Positions 25,713-33,701 of a stretch of DNA of 35,330 nt are shown here, piece by piece. Numbering within the stretch: the stretch's first letter is position 1; every line of letters starts with the position of its first letter. The notes below the pieces were generated by a model. The model made no database searches and was not told where the DNA came from. It was given only the letters and a program-made list of their open reading frames with translations. Made by a program: the position numbers and the translations under genes. Source of the DNA: Desulfotomaculum sp. Lineage in GTDB: Bacteria > Bacillota > Desulfotomaculia > Desulfotomaculales > Desulfohalotomaculaceae. The stretch covers positions 1 to 35,330 of the forward strand of contig JAJOKO010000164.1 of assembly GCA_021129825.1 (NCBI GenBank), written 5' to 3'.

Positions 25713-26705
25713 GTGATTGTATCTTGGAACACTACCAATGCTTGTAATATGTATTGTCAACATTGTTATCGTGATGCCGGGGCTAAGGCAGATGAAGAAC
25801 TAAACACTGTTGAGGGTAAGGCGTTGATCACTGAAATTGCTAAAGCGGGTTTTAAAATCATGATTTTCAGCGGTGGTGAACCGCTGATGCGACCGGATAT
25901 TATTGAATTGGTAGCGCATGCTAAATCAAAGGGGTTGCGACCGGTATTTGGTACTAATGGTACGTTAATTACCCTGGAGATGGCTAAACGCTTAAAAACA
26001 GCCGGAGCGTTAGCTATCGGCATTAGTTTAGATAGTGTAGATGTGGCTAAACATGACCGTTTTAGAGCTACCCCTGGGGCGTGGCAAGGAGCAGTGCAGG
26101 GGATGCGTAACTGTCGACAAGCGGGATTACCCTTTCAAATCCATACCACTGTAGTGGATTGGAACTATGCTGAAGTAGAGACTTTAACGGATTTTGCGAT
26201 TAAAGAGGGGGCGCTTGCGCATCATACCTTCTTTTTAGTACCTACCGGTCGGGCTGTCAATATTGAACAAGAAACTTTAAAGGCAGAGCAATATGAAAAA
26301 TTATTACACCGGATTATGACTAAACAGCAACAAGTAGCTATTGAATTAAAACCAACCTGTGCCCCGCAATTTATGCGCATTGCCAAACAGCTGGGCGTTA
26401 AAATGCGCTTTAGTAAAGGCTGTTTGGCCGGCACCGGTTACTGTATCATCAGTCCCAAAGGAATCGTGCAACCCTGTGCTTATCTGAATATCCCGGCAGG
26501 TAATGTGCGCGAAACCCCTTTTAGTGAAATTTGGCGGGATAACGCAGTATTTAACCGCTTGCGTAATCAGCCGTTACAAGGTGGTTGTGGCACTTGTGAC
26601 TATCAAAAAATATGTGGTGGTTGCCGGGCCCGGGCTTACTATTATCATGGTGATTATATGGCTGAAGAACCTTGGTGTTTGTATCACGGGCGCAAAGGAT
26701 ATTAA
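25713..26705 (+). CDS. ahbD: Radical SAM heme b synthase AhbD (NirJ2 type)
   Basis: Oxidative decarboxylation of the two propionates of Fe-coproporphyrin III to vinyls gives heme b. The radical SAM motif CNMYCQHCYRD is close to the N-terminus (about 11-18). The SPASM-type C-terminus has Cys-rich segments CLAGTGYC, QPCAYL, CGTCDYQKICGGCRARAYYY and PWCLYH. At 330 residues it is normal for AhbD/NirJ2. The GTG start directly abuts the hemB stop, with AAGGGGG eight bases before. Confidence 0.9.
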   Translation: MIVSWNTTNACNMYCQHCYRDAGAKADEELNTVEGKALITEIAKAGFKIMIFSGGEPLMRPDIIELVAHAKSKGLRPVFGTNGTLITLEMAKRLKTAGALAIGISLDSVDVAKHDRFRATPGAWQGAVQGMRNCRQAGLPFQIHTTVVDWNYAEVETLTDFAIKEGALAHHTFFLVPTGRAVNIEQETLKAEQYEKLLHRIMTKQQQVAIELKPTCAPQFMRIAKQLGVKMRFSKGCLAGTGYCIISPKGIVQPCAYLNIPAGNVRETPFSEIWRDNAVFNRLRNQPLQGGCGTCDYQKICGGCRARAYYYHGDYMAEEPWCLYHGRKGY

Positions 26706-26712
26706 ATTACTA

Positions 26713-26742
26713 TTGTCAATAAGGTAATTTTTATTATATAAT
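26713..26742 (+). promoter_or_regulatory. Internal promoter before ahbA
   Basis: TTGTCA (26713-26718), 18 bases, TATAAT (26737-26742). It lies in the only sizeable gap (75 bases) between ahbD and ahbA, so ahbAB can be transcribed separately. Confidence 0.65.
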
Positions 26743-26780
26743 GTGGCTAGTATTAGAATTAACTTATAAGAGGTATAAGC

Positions 26781-27242
26781 ATGAAATTAGACCCAATTGA
26801 TCGTAAATTATTGAACTTAGTGCAAACTAAATTCCCTATTGTGCCGGAACCATACCGGGAATTAGCTGAAAAGCTAAATATAACAGAGCAAGAAGTGCTT
26901 AGCCGCTTGCGCTGTTTGATGGAAACTGATATTATTCGTCGTTTTGGCGGGGTATTTAATTCGCGTAGTTTGGGTTATAAAGGGACTTTGTGTGCGATGA
27001 AAGTACCGCCGGAACGAGTGGACGAAATAACAGCGTTAATTAATAATTATGTGGCGATTACTCATAATTATTTGCGTGATCATCAGTACAATATTTGGTT
27101 TACAGTATTGACGGATTCGTCAGAAAAGACGGCAGATATATTACAAGAAATAATTAAAAAAACCGGTATTAATGACTTGCTAAACTTACCTGCCGAAAGA
27201 TTTTTTAAAGTATTAGTGAATTTTGAACTGGATGAGGGATAG
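26781..27242 (+). CDS. ahbA: Siroheme decarboxylase subunit AhbA (Lrp-like fold)
   Basis: With AhbB it removes two carboxylates from siroheme, giving 12,18-didecarboxysiroheme. The fold is Lrp/AsnC-like (HTH-like LNLVQTKFPIVPEPYRELAE, then an RAM-like domain), so it is often annotated as a regulator. THNYLRDHQYNIWFTV carries the conserved His pair and aromatic residues of AhbA. 153 residues, paired with ahbB two bases downstream. Enzyme role inferred from family and neighbours. Confidence 0.9.
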   Translation: MKLDPIDRKLLNLVQTKFPIVPEPYRELAEKLNITEQEVLSRLRCLMETDIIRRFGGVFNSRSLGYKGTLCAMKVPPERVDEITALINNYVAITHNYLRDHQYNIWFTVLTDSSEKTADILQEIIKKTGINDLLNLPAERFFKVLVNFELDEG

Positions 27243-27244
27243 TA

Positions 27245-27754
27245 ATGCTTACTGAACAGGAAAAAACTTTAATTCGGGAATTACAAACTGGTTTGCCGCT
27301 TTCTTCCCGCCCCTTTGCCGAACTAGGTGATAAGGTTGGTTTGACGGAACAACGCGTGTTACAAAAAATTGAAGAATTTATAGAAAAAGGCTATATGCGG
27401 CGTATCGGGGCAGCATTACGTCACCGTAAAGTAGGCTATGCAGCCAATGCCATGGTGGTATGGTATATTCCAGAAGATCAAATTGAAAAAATCGGTCAGC
27501 AGTTAGCTCAACACAAAGATATTACGCACGTTTACCAGCGTAAATATCATCAAAGCTGGCCGTATAATTTCTATACCATGATTCACCGGCAAACCCGGGC
27601 AGAATGTTATCATTTTGCTGCTGAAATAGCTGCTGCAATTGGTATTAAAGAATACCAATTGGTATTTAGTACTAAAGAACTAAAAAAGAGTAGCATGCAT
27701 TATTTTACTGAAAATTCACATAATAAAGAGTTGAATTTTAAAGACCGGCTTTGA
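27245..27754 (+). CDS. ahbB: Siroheme decarboxylase subunit AhbB (Lrp-like fold)
   Basis: Partner of AhbA. LPLSSRPFAELGDKVGLTEQ and GYMRRIGAALRHRKVGYAAN are Lrp-like; THVYQRKYHQSWPYNFYTMIH holds the family WPYN-YTMIH block and His residues. Slightly longer than AhbA (169 residues), with a basic tail. A strong terminator follows about 58 bases after the stop, ending this part of the heme cluster. Confidence 0.9.
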   Translation: MLTEQEKTLIRELQTGLPLSSRPFAELGDKVGLTEQRVLQKIEEFIEKGYMRRIGAALRHRKVGYAANAMVVWYIPEDQIEKIGQQLAQHKDITHVYQRKYHQSWPYNFYTMIHRQTRAECYHFAAEIAAAIGIKEYQLVFSTKELKKSSMHYFTENSHNKELNFKDRL

Positions 27755-27811
27755 AAAATAAGTTTTAAATTTTGGGTGTTGAGTTTTAATTTATCAACAG
27801 TAATTAAGGAC

Positions 27812-27844
27812 AAGTGAAGGGTTACCTCTTCACTTATTTTTTTT
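27812..27844 (+). terminator. Rho-independent terminator after ahbB
   Basis: AAGTGAAG (27812-27819) and CTTCACTT (27828-27835) form a perfect 8-bp stem with an 8-base loop, followed by ATTTTTTTT. Confidence 0.9.
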
Positions 27845-27891
27845 ATAAGGTAACGGTAAAGTGGATTTTAACCTGATCTGATTATAAAATA

Positions 27892-27928
27892 TTGTGTGGT
27901 GACTTCATAGGTGTTATAATGTAGTCAC
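27892..27928 (+). promoter_or_regulatory. Promoter and possible operator of the toxin-antitoxin pair
   Basis: Extended -10 TGTTATAAT (27912-27920) with a weak TTGTGT at -35 (27892-27897, 17-base spacer). GTGACT (27899-27904) and AGTCAC (27923-27928) form an inverted repeat around the -10, a plausible binding site for the antitoxin. Confidence 0.6.
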
Positions 27929-27950
27929 TTGAAAGATGGGAGTGATCAAT

Positions 27951-28217
27951 ATGGAAGTAGGCATTAGGGAAATGAGAAATCACTTTAGCGGTTATCTAAT
28001 CAAAGTAAAAAAGGGTGAAACGCTTATTATTACAGAGCGTAATATTCCGATAGCGAAATTAATGCCGTTACAAAAGCAGGTACCGGCAGAAATTTCAAAC
28101 TTGGTAAGTGCCGGGCTGGTTTCTTGGAAAGGCGGTAAACCAAAAGGATTAGCCGTTCTTCCCGAAGGGCATGGTACTAAAACAATGGCGGAGATAGTTA
28201 TGGAGGATCGCCAGTGA
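27951..28217 (+). CDS. Phd/YefM-type antitoxin
   Basis: An 88-residue antitoxin with the Phd/YefM DNA-binding N-terminus (VGIREMRNHFSGYLIKVKKG, then ETLIITERNIPIAKLMP) and a variable toxin-binding C-terminus. An ATG at 27936 is in frame, but GGGAG at 27938-27942 serves the ATG at 27951. The stop overlaps the toxin start by four bases. The pair sits between ahbB and hemL. Confidence 0.88.
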   Translation: MEVGIREMRNHFSGYLIKVKKGETLIITERNIPIAKLMPLQKQVPAEISNLVSAGLVSWKGGKPKGLAVLPEGHGTKTMAEIVMEDRQ

Positions 28218-28657
28218 TTTGTTATTTGGATACCAGTGCTTTGGTAAAATTATATGTGCAAGAACCCGGTTCAGAAATTGTTTATGAGTTAACTAGGGAT
28301 TCTGATGTTGTCGCAACTTGTAAAATAGCTTATGCTGAAGCGAGAGCAGCCTTTGCCCGGGGGCATCGTGAGGGGATTTTGGATAACAAAAATTATGATC
28401 TGATTACCAGTGCTTTTCAGCAGGACTGGGAGAGTTATTTTTCTTTGGAAGTTTCTGATATACTTATTCGACTTGCCGGCGATTTAGCAGAAAAACATGC
28501 CTTGCGCGGTTTTGATGCGATGCATTTGGCAGCTGCGGTAATTTTAAAACAGCAAGTTAGCCAACCGGTTACCATGGGATGTTGGGATGTGAGATTATGG
28601 AAAGCGGCCCAAAACTGTGATTTGCAAGTTGTGCCTAGCATTAAACCGGGTGGTTGA
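28214..28657 (+). CDS. PIN-domain toxin (VapC-like RNase)
   Basis: A 147-residue PIN protein, presumed ribonuclease. Acidic active-site positions visible: Asp in CYLDTSALVKLY, Glu in AYAEARAAFARG, Asp in RGFDAMHLAAA and a later WDVRLW. GTG start overlapping the antitoxin stop. RNA target unknown. Confidence 0.9.
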   Translation: MICYLDTSALVKLYVQEPGSEIVYELTRDSDVVATCKIAYAEARAAFARGHREGILDNKNYDLITSAFQQDWESYFSLEVSDILIRLAGDLAEKHALRGFDAMHLAAAVILKQQVSQPVTMGCWDVRLWKAAQNCDLQVVPSIKPGG

Positions 28658-28700
28658 TACGATTTTTTAAAATATATTTAACGAAGGGAACGGTGGAGCA

Positions 28701-29993
28701 ATGTCTAGGCGTTATGATCAATCTGTTGCTATGTTTACCGAGGCGCAAAAATACATACCAGGTGGGGTGAACAGTCCGGTGCGGGCTTTTAAATCCGTTG
28801 GCGGTGACCCGCTGTTTATTGAGCGTGGTGACGGGGCTTATCTTTGGGATGTAGATGGTAATCGCTATTTGGATTATGTTGGTTCATGGGGACCGCTGCT
28901 ACTGGGGCACCGGCACCCGGCGGTGACAGAGGCGCTGCAAAATCAATTAGCAAAAGGCACCAGTTACGGTGCGCCTACCGTACTGGAAACAGCACTGGCC
29001 CAAATTATTATCAAGGCGATGCCTGCTATTGAAATGGTGCGGATGGTTAACTCTGGCACCGAGGCTACAATGAGTGCTTTGCGTTTGGCCCGTGGCTATA
29101 CCAATAGGGATAAAATTGTGAAATTCGAAGGTTGTTATCATGGTCATGCGGACTGCTTATTAATTAAAGCCGGTTCCGGGGCACTGACGCTAGGGGTGCC
29201 TACCAGCCCGGGAGTGCCGGCAGACACCGCTACAAATACGATTACTGCTCCTTTTAACGATATAGAGCTATTAGAGCAAATATTTACCAAACAAGGGGCG
29301 GCTATTGCCGCTGTAATTTTAGAACCGGTAGCAGGTAACATGGGTGTGGTACCGCCGCAACCAGGTTATTTGGCAGCACTGCGTGAACTTACCCGCCAGC
29401 ATGGTAGTTTGTTGATATTTGACGAAGTGATGACCGGTTTTAGGGTGGCTTATGGCGGAGCCCAGTCGTTATATAACATTGAACCGGATCTTACCTGCTT
29501 GGGCAAAGTTATTGGCGGCGGGTTACCGGTAGGAGCTTACGGCGGTAAAAAAGAAATAATGGCGCAAATAGCCCCACTTGGCCCGGTATATCAGGCCGGT
29601 ACACTGTCCGGCAATCCCTTGGCGATGACCGCCGGTATTGCTACTCTGACTGAATTGGCCCGGTCCGGCGTTTATCAAGAACTGGAGCGTAAATCAACCC
29701 GTTTGGCAGAGGGGATCGCCCAAGCGGCTTTGGATACCGGCGTTAAAATCACCCAAAACCGGGTAGGTTCGATGCTGGGTACTTTCTTTACTGCCGTCGG
29801 ACCGGTTGTTGATTACCAGACTGCCTGTAGTTCAGATACCGAAAAATTTGGTCGTTTTTTCCGGGCTATGCTGGCAGAAGGAATATACTTGGCGCCATCA
29901 CAGTTTGAAGCAGCTTTTATGTCTACAGCACATACAGATACAGATATAGATATTACCATTGAAGCAGTACGAAAAGCTTTTGAAGTGATTTAA
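28701..29993 (+). CDS. hemL: Glutamate-1-semialdehyde 2,1-aminomutase
   Basis: PLP enzyme that forms 5-aminolevulinate from the HemA product. [20 protein letters not shown] and [15 protein letters not shown] at the N-terminus, [36 protein letters not shown] and the PLP-lysine [16 protein letters not shown] (about 267) are intact. 430 residues. It completes the aminolevulinate branch but is separated from hemA and the rest by the toxin-antitoxin pair and a terminator. Possible read-through from the toxin-antitoxin promoter. Confidence 0.97.
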   Translation: MSRRYDQSVAMFTEAQKYIPGGVNSPVRAFKSVGGDPLFIERGDGAYLWDVDGNRYLDYVGSWGPLLLGHRHPAVTEALQNQLAKGTSYGAPTVLETALAQIIIKAMPAIEMVRMVNSGTEATMSALRLARGYTNRDKIVKFEGCYHGHADCLLIKAGSGALTLGVPTSPGVPADTATNTITAPFNDIELLEQIFTKQGAAIAAVILEPVAGNMGVVPPQPGYLAALRELTRQHGSLLIFDEVMTGFRVAYGGAQSLYNIEPDLTCLGKVIGGGLPVGAYGGKKEIMAQIAPLGPVYQAGTLSGNPLAMTAGIATLTELARSGVYQELERKSTRLAEGIAQAALDTGVKITQNRVGSMLGTFFTAVGPVVDYQTACSSDTEKFGRFFRAMLAEGIYLAPSQFEAAFMSTAHTDTDIDITIEAVRKAFEVI

Positions 29994-30027
29994 TATTTGA
30001 AAAGGCGGCAGAAAGCAGGCGAGAATA

Positions 30028-31701
30028 TTGGATAATATTTACACCATGGCTCTACTGGCTTTTGCTCCTATTTTATTTACAATTATAATGATGACCGTTT
30101 TTTCTTGGCCGGCCAAAAAAGTGATGCCGGTGGCTTGGCTGCTAGTGGTAATTGTTGCTTATGCTATTTGGGGTGTGGAACTGCAACGTATTATTGCTGC
30201 GACTATCTTTGGTTGCCTTTCGGCTTTTAACATCTTAATCATTATTTTTGGTGCTATTTTAATTTTAAATACTTTGAAAAAAAGTGGGGCGATGGCCGCC
30301 ATTAGCCGGGGCTTTCACCAGGTGTCTGCTGACCGCCGGGTGCAAGCGGTTATTATTGGTTGGATGTTTGTTTCGTTTATTGAAGGAGCCGCCGGTTTTG
30401 GCACCCCGGCTGCTTTGGCGGCCCCGCTCCTGGTTGGTTTAGGTTTTCCACCGCTGGCAGCGGTGATGGTGGCTTTGGTGATGAACAGTACCGCTGTTAG
30501 TTTTGGAGCGGTGGGATTACCGATTACCGGTGGTATTGGAGCGGTAATGAAGGATACAGTAGTAGCACAGGCGGGCGAGGCAGCTTGGCTGCCTTTTTTG
30601 CATGATATAGGGATTTGGACCGCTTTATTTCATTTTATAGTTGGTTCTTTTATTCCTTTAATTGCCTTGTGTATGTTATCTTTTTTCTTTAGTCCTGCTG
30701 GTGAAAGAAGTATTAAATATGGTTTAGCGGCGGCTCCTTTTGCATTTTTTGCCGGCTTAGCTTTTACGGTTCCGTATTTGCTAACGGCCCTGTTTTTAGG
30801 TCCGGAATTCCCATCTTTGGTTGGAGCACTGATTGGTTTACCGGTGGTATTGCTGGCCGCTCAAAAGAATTTTTTGACACCTAAAGATACTTGGGATTTC
30901 CCCCCACCGAAACAATGGCCGGATGCTTGGCAAGGCACGAAAATAGCGGCAGATGAAAAAAGCAATATGCCGCTCTGGTTAGCTTGGACACCGTATATCT
31001 TAATTGCTTTGATTCTAGTAATCACTCGTATTCCCGGTTTGGGTTTAAAAGAAATTTTAATGAACCAAGTAGTCAGTTGGCCGGATATTATGGGCACCGG
31101 TATTAATTATAGTTTTTCATATCTGTATTCACCGGGTACAGTACCATTTATACTGGTGGCAGTAATGATCATATTTATCCACAAAATACCGGTCCGAAAA
31201 GCACAGCAAGCGTGGGCGGATACTTTTAAACAATTACCCAGTATTACTATAGCATTGTTGTTTGCGGTGGCGATGGTACAGGTAATGCTGCAGTCTGGTG
31301 TTAATCTAAAGGGAATTGACGGGATGATGATTGTCATGGCTACTGCTACCGCTCAAATTGTGGGTGGGGCTTGGCCGGTAGTAGCTCCCTTTGTGGGAAT
31401 ATTAGGTACTTTTATAAGTGGCTCTGGTACCGTATCTAATATTTTATTTGCTTCTTTTCAATATGAAGTAGCCCAGCAATTGCAGATACCGGGGGTGGTA
31501 GTGCTCGCTTTGCAAAATGTTGGTGGGGCGATAGGCAACATGATTTGCGTACACAAAGTGATTGCCGCCTATGCTACTGTGGGTTTGGCGGGTAAGGAAG
31601 GGGTGATGATCCGCCGCAACTTTATACCGGCGGTAATTTATGCCGGTGTGGTGAGTTTACTTGCTCTGGTAGTAATAGATTATTTATTAGTGATCAAATA
31701 A
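30028..31701 (+). CDS. L-lactate permease family transporter
   Basis: A 557-residue polytopic membrane protein of the LctP/LldP family (lactate/glycolate:proton symport). Many hydrophobic segments; family block [30 protein letters not shown] and later [18 protein letters not shown] with [24 protein letters not shown] start with GGCGAG upstream; an in-frame ATG at 30046 is an alternative. It lies 34 bases after hemL with no terminator seen, so both may share a transcript. No lactate dehydrogenase gene follows. Its 3' end overlaps the convergent gene by 15 bases. Confidence 0.88.
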   Translation: MDNIYTMALLAFAPILFTIIMMTVFSWPAKKVMPVAWLLVVIVAYAIWGVELQRIIAATIFGCLSAFNILIIIFGAILILNTLKKSGAMAAISRGFHQVSADRRVQAVIIGWMFVSFIEGAAGFGTPAALAAPLLVGLGFPPLAAVMVALVMNSTAVSFGAVGLPITGGIGAVMKDTVVAQAGEAAWLPFLHDIGIWTALFHFIVGSFIPLIALCMLSFFFSPAGERSIKYGLAAAPFAFFAGLAFTVPYLLTALFLGPEFPSLVGALIGLPVVLLAAQKNFLTPKDTWDFPPPKQWPDAWQGTKIAADEKSNMPLWLAWTPYILIALILVITRIPGLGLKEILMNQVVSWPDIMGTGINYSFSYLYSPGTVPFILVAVMIIFIHKIPVRKAQQAWADTFKQLPSITIALLFAVAMVQVMLQSGVNLKGIDGMMIVMATATAQIVGGAWPVVAPFVGILGTFISGSGTVSNILFASFQYEVAQQLQIPGVVVLALQNVGGAIGNMICVHKVIAAYATVGLAGKEGVMIRRNFIPAVIYAGVVSLLALVVIDYLLVIK

Positions 31702-32283
31702 AAATGATTTTATCACTGCAAAATATTCTCTGAAGAACATGCTTATTTTGGTGTTTGGTGGTGTTTCTGCCGGCAACCCGGCTACTTCAAAACCTAACCT
31801 TTGAGCAAGAAACTTAGCTCTGAATAAGTGGAAATCAGAACTAATAATTAATATCCGGGGATTATCTATGCCGGCAGCTGGGGCTATTTTATCCCGGGCA
31901 TATTTAAAATTTTCAAACGTACTGGTAGAATGTTCTTCCTTAAATATTCTGGCTGCATTGATGTTTTTATTAATTAAAAATGATTTCATTGCTGCGGCCT
32001 CGGTAATAGTATTTCCGGCACCTAATCCACCGCATACAATTATTTTAACATTATTATCCTTAGCAAATTGATAGGTTGTAACTAACCGGTTGTATAAAGC
32101 AGGGGAAGGTTCACTGCCCCAAACAGCTGCTCCTAAAACGATAATATAATCAAATTCTTGGGTCTGTAATTCAGTGATGTTAACAGAGTGAGATTCATTA
32201 AAAATAAGTAATTGGATGATTAAAAAAGACGCCAGCAGGGTTATTGAAAATATTAAAGCGATCTTTTTGATTTTTTTTAGCAT
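31687..32283 (-). CDS. YdcF/SanA-like DUF218 membrane protein
   Basis: A 198-residue DUF218 protein with one N-terminal membrane segment ([21 protein letters not shown]). Blocks [61 protein letters not shown] and [20 protein letters not shown] are those of the family, which includes SanA (envelope barrier) and YdcF. Activity unknown. It starts 16 bases after the cheW stop, so the two are likely co-transcribed. Confidence 0.82.
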   Translation of the reverse strand: MLKKIKKIALIFSITLLASFLIIQLLIFNESHSVNITELQTQEFDYIIVLGAAVWGSEPSPALYNRLVTTYQFAKDNNVKIIVCGGLGAGNTITEAAAMKSFLINKNINAARIFKEEHSTSTFENFKYARDKIAPAAGIDNPRILIISSDFHLFRAKFLAQRLGFEVAGLPAETPPNTKISMFFREYFAVIKSFLFDH

Positions 32284-32299
32284 TAAGAAAACACTCCGT

Positions 32300-32737
32300 T
32301 TATAAAACTTTATCCGTGTTTAATAATAACCACAGTTGATTATCTTTTTTGACTACGCCGGTTAAAAATTCTGTGTTGCTGTCTACTGTATGGGCAGGTT
32401 CTATTTCTGACTGTTGGTATCGTCCCACTTCTAGCACTTGATCCACAATCATACCAATATTTTGCACTTTAGTTTCGACCACTACAATGCGGGTATCTTG
32501 ATCAGTTTCTTTTTCAGTTAAACCAAAACGTTGGCTGAGATTAATTACCGGTAAAATATTGCCACGCAAATTAATCACCCCGGTCACATAAAAGTGGGTA
32601 CTGGGTATCGGGGTAATTTCGGTCATCCGAATTATTTCTTGTATTTCTTGAATGGGCAGAGCATAGTTTTGATCACTTAGCTGGAATACGACTAATTGGT
32701 CATCAGTTACTTCAGTTACTTCAGTTACTGCGGACAT
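32300..32737 (-). CDS. cheW: CheW chemotaxis coupling protein
   Basis: Adaptor linking chemoreceptors to CheA. A 145-residue CheW domain: LVVFQLSDQNYALPIQEIQE, GVINLRGNILPVINLSQRFGL, GMIVDQVLEVGRY and the C-terminal LNTDKVL. The N-terminal TEVTEVT stretch comes from a 9-bp DNA repeat (AGTTACTTC on the plus strand near 32705-32725). ATG start with AGGAGG nine bases before. No CheA, receptor or other chemotaxis genes are nearby; a solo CheW may serve a receptor encoded elsewhere. Confidence 0.93.
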   Translation of the reverse strand: MSAVTEVTEVTDDQLVVFQLSDQNYALPIQEIQEIIRMTEITPIPSTHFYVTGVINLRGNILPVINLSQRFGLTEKETDQDTRIVVVETKVQNIGMIVDQVLEVGRYQQSEIEPAHTVDSNTEFLTGVVKKDNQLWLLLNTDKVL

Positions 32738-32856
32738 TTTAAATTCCTCCTAATTTGTTTTTATATTTTATTATATTTCATAGTAAGTAATTTCGACACT
32801 AACAAGCATTATCCTGTTTAAAATATCAAAATAAATATAATTATGATTGTTGGTGG

Positions 32857-32886
32857 TTGACTATAACAATCAAATAAGCATATAAT
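32857..32886 (+). promoter_or_regulatory. Sigma-A promoter of the long leader RNA and hydrogenase-associated genes
   Basis: TTGACT (32857-32862), 18 bases, perfect TATAAT (32881-32886). Transcription is expected near 32893, leaving a leader of more than 400 bases before the TM1266-like gene. Confidence 0.8.
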
Positions 32887-32892
32887 AATAGC

Positions 32893-33049
32893 AAGTATCT
32901 GAGGTAGGGGGATTATCCTGCTACTGAGGATGGAAAAAATTCAGGAAATTCCCTGCGGGTCTGGTTAGGTACTATTGCCAAGGGGGGTGCCATCTGTTGT
33001 TGTTAATGCACCCGCTCCCCTATTTCAGGGCAGTGGGTGCTTTGTGTTT
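32893..33049 (+). ncRNA. Structured leader RNA with competing helices (riboswitch/attenuator candidate)
   Basis: CTGAGGTAGGGGG (32899-32911) pairs over 13 bp, including three G-U, with TCCCCTATTTCAG (33016-33028). Enclosed hairpins: ATCCT/AGGAT (32915-32931), CAGG/CCTG (32942-32955) and GGGTGC/GCACCC (32985-33013). The 3' side offers an alternative: GCACCCGCT (33008-33016) with AGTGGGTGC (33032-33040) and inner CCC/GGG, followed by TTTGTGTTT, a terminator-like hairpin. It shares bases with both the closing helix and the last enclosed hairpin, so the two states exclude each other. I do not recognise a known riboswitch consensus. The full stretch 32738-33314 holds this RNA, its promoter and a repeat element, but no gene. 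Confidence 0.6.
33008..33049 (+). terminator. Terminator-like hairpin of the leader
   Basis: Stem of 12 pairs with one C/C mismatch between 33008-33020 and 33028-33040, loop TATTTCA, tail TTTGTGTTT. The T-run is interrupted, so termination may be partial. Confidence 0.55.
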
Positions 33050-33089
33050 GCCAGTGTTGTTTGATGCCTGCGGGTGATTGACGACCAAA

Positions 33090-33292
33090 GAGCACTCTCG
33101 GAAACAGTTAAAAAGTTCCAAACACCCCCTCCCCCTAACCCCCTCCCACTAGTGGAGGGGAAATCAAGTTCCCTCCCCCTTGATGGGGGAGCGGGTACCC
33201 ACCCGAAGGGAAGGGTGCAGGTGGGGGTGAAAAAACGAAAACTTTCTTTGAAAGGTACAGAAATAGTGGGGTTAGACTTTCCGAGAGTACTC
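33090..33292. repeat. MITE-like element with GAGYACTCTCGGAAA ends and CCCCTCCC cruciform module
   Basis: GAGCACTCTCGGAAA (33090-33104) and TTTCCGAGAGTACTC (33278-33292) are inverted repeats with one mismatch, distinct from the GTGTTCGAAAAG family. The interior (about 33118-33232) has the same C/G-rich hairpins as 600-690 and the window end, including GCGGGTACCCACCCGAAGGG (start of a 28-bp block at 33191-33218 repeated at 35302-35329). It lies in the leader just before the gene for the TM1266-like protein. Confidence 0.7.
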
Positions 33293-33314
33293 GACCAAAT
33301 AAAGGGAGGTGGCG

Positions 33315-33563
33315 ATGTTAATGGAGCAACGTATCGGGGTGATTGGGATAGTGGTAGAAGATCGTGCTAAAGCAGCCCAAATTAATGCTATCCTTAGTGA
33401 GTACGGTGACATGATTATTGGTCGGATGGGCGTACCCTATCAAAACAAACAACTTAGCGTGATTTCGCTGATAATTGAAGGAACAACAGATCAAGTAGGA
33501 GCAATGACCGGTAAATTGGGTAACATTAAAGGAGTACAAGTAAAATCAGCGTTAAGTAGATAG
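33315..33563 (+). CDS. TM1266-type iron-only hydrogenase system regulator (ACT-like)
   Basis: An 82-residue, ACT/NikR-C-like protein. IGVIGIVVEDRAKAAQINAILSEYGDMIIGRMGVPY and SVISLIIEGTTDQVGAMTGKLG identify the small family encoded beside [FeFe]-hydrogenase maturases HydE, HydF and HydG. The name regulator comes from context; no DNA-binding domain is present. GGGAGG at 33304-33309 serves ATG 33315 or 33321. The stop codon TAG (33561-33563) lies inside a repeat element, which supplies the end of the frame. Next gene is aspA, the usual order in such clusters. Confidence 0.85.
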   Translation: MLMEQRIGVIGIVVEDRAKAAQINAILSEYGDMIIGRMGVPYQNKQLSVISLIIEGTTDQVGAMTGKLGNIKGVQVKSALSR

Positions 33564-33666
33564 GGGACACACCGCACCCTTCCCGGCACTCAATTCAGAC
33601 GCAAGAAGATATCGTTAAACAAATCTTTGTTTCTGAATTGAGTACCGGGAAGGTCCCCATCAATCT
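33559..33666. repeat. GATAGGGGACACACC...GTCCCCATCAAT repeat, copy 3, with long hairpin core
   Basis: About 105 bp. Left end GATAGGGGACACACCGCACCC is identical over 21 bp with the copy inside mqnD; right end GGTCCCCATCAAT. The core is a 21-bp inverted repeat with one mismatch (CTTCCCGGCACTCAATTCAG near 33580-33599; complement near 33636-33656) around a 35-base loop. It starts at the last codons of the TM1266-like gene and fills the spacer to aspA. Confidence 0.8.
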
Positions 33667-33701
33667 AGTAGTAAATTCTCAAGATAATACGGGTGATCTA
33701 A

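Noticed and set aside
23521-26705. Heme d1 synthesis genes (NirJ1/NirJ2 labels)
   Set aside because: No nirS, nirF, nirE-type companions; ahbA, ahbB and the full core pathway point to heme b.
26781-27754. Two Lrp/AsnC transcriptional regulators
   Set aside because: The THNYLRDHQYNIWFT and WPYNFYTMIH blocks and the heme neighbours fit AhbA/AhbB siroheme decarboxylase instead.
32893-33049. 6S RNA
   Set aside because: Size and a 3' terminator would fit, but the interior folds as several local hairpins instead of one rod with a central bubble, and I cannot match the conserved bubble sequences.
33074-33370. Plus-strand ORF rich in Pro and Gly across the leader
   Set aside because: It is a translation of the C/G-rich repeat and runs into the TM1266-like gene in another frame; no family likeness.
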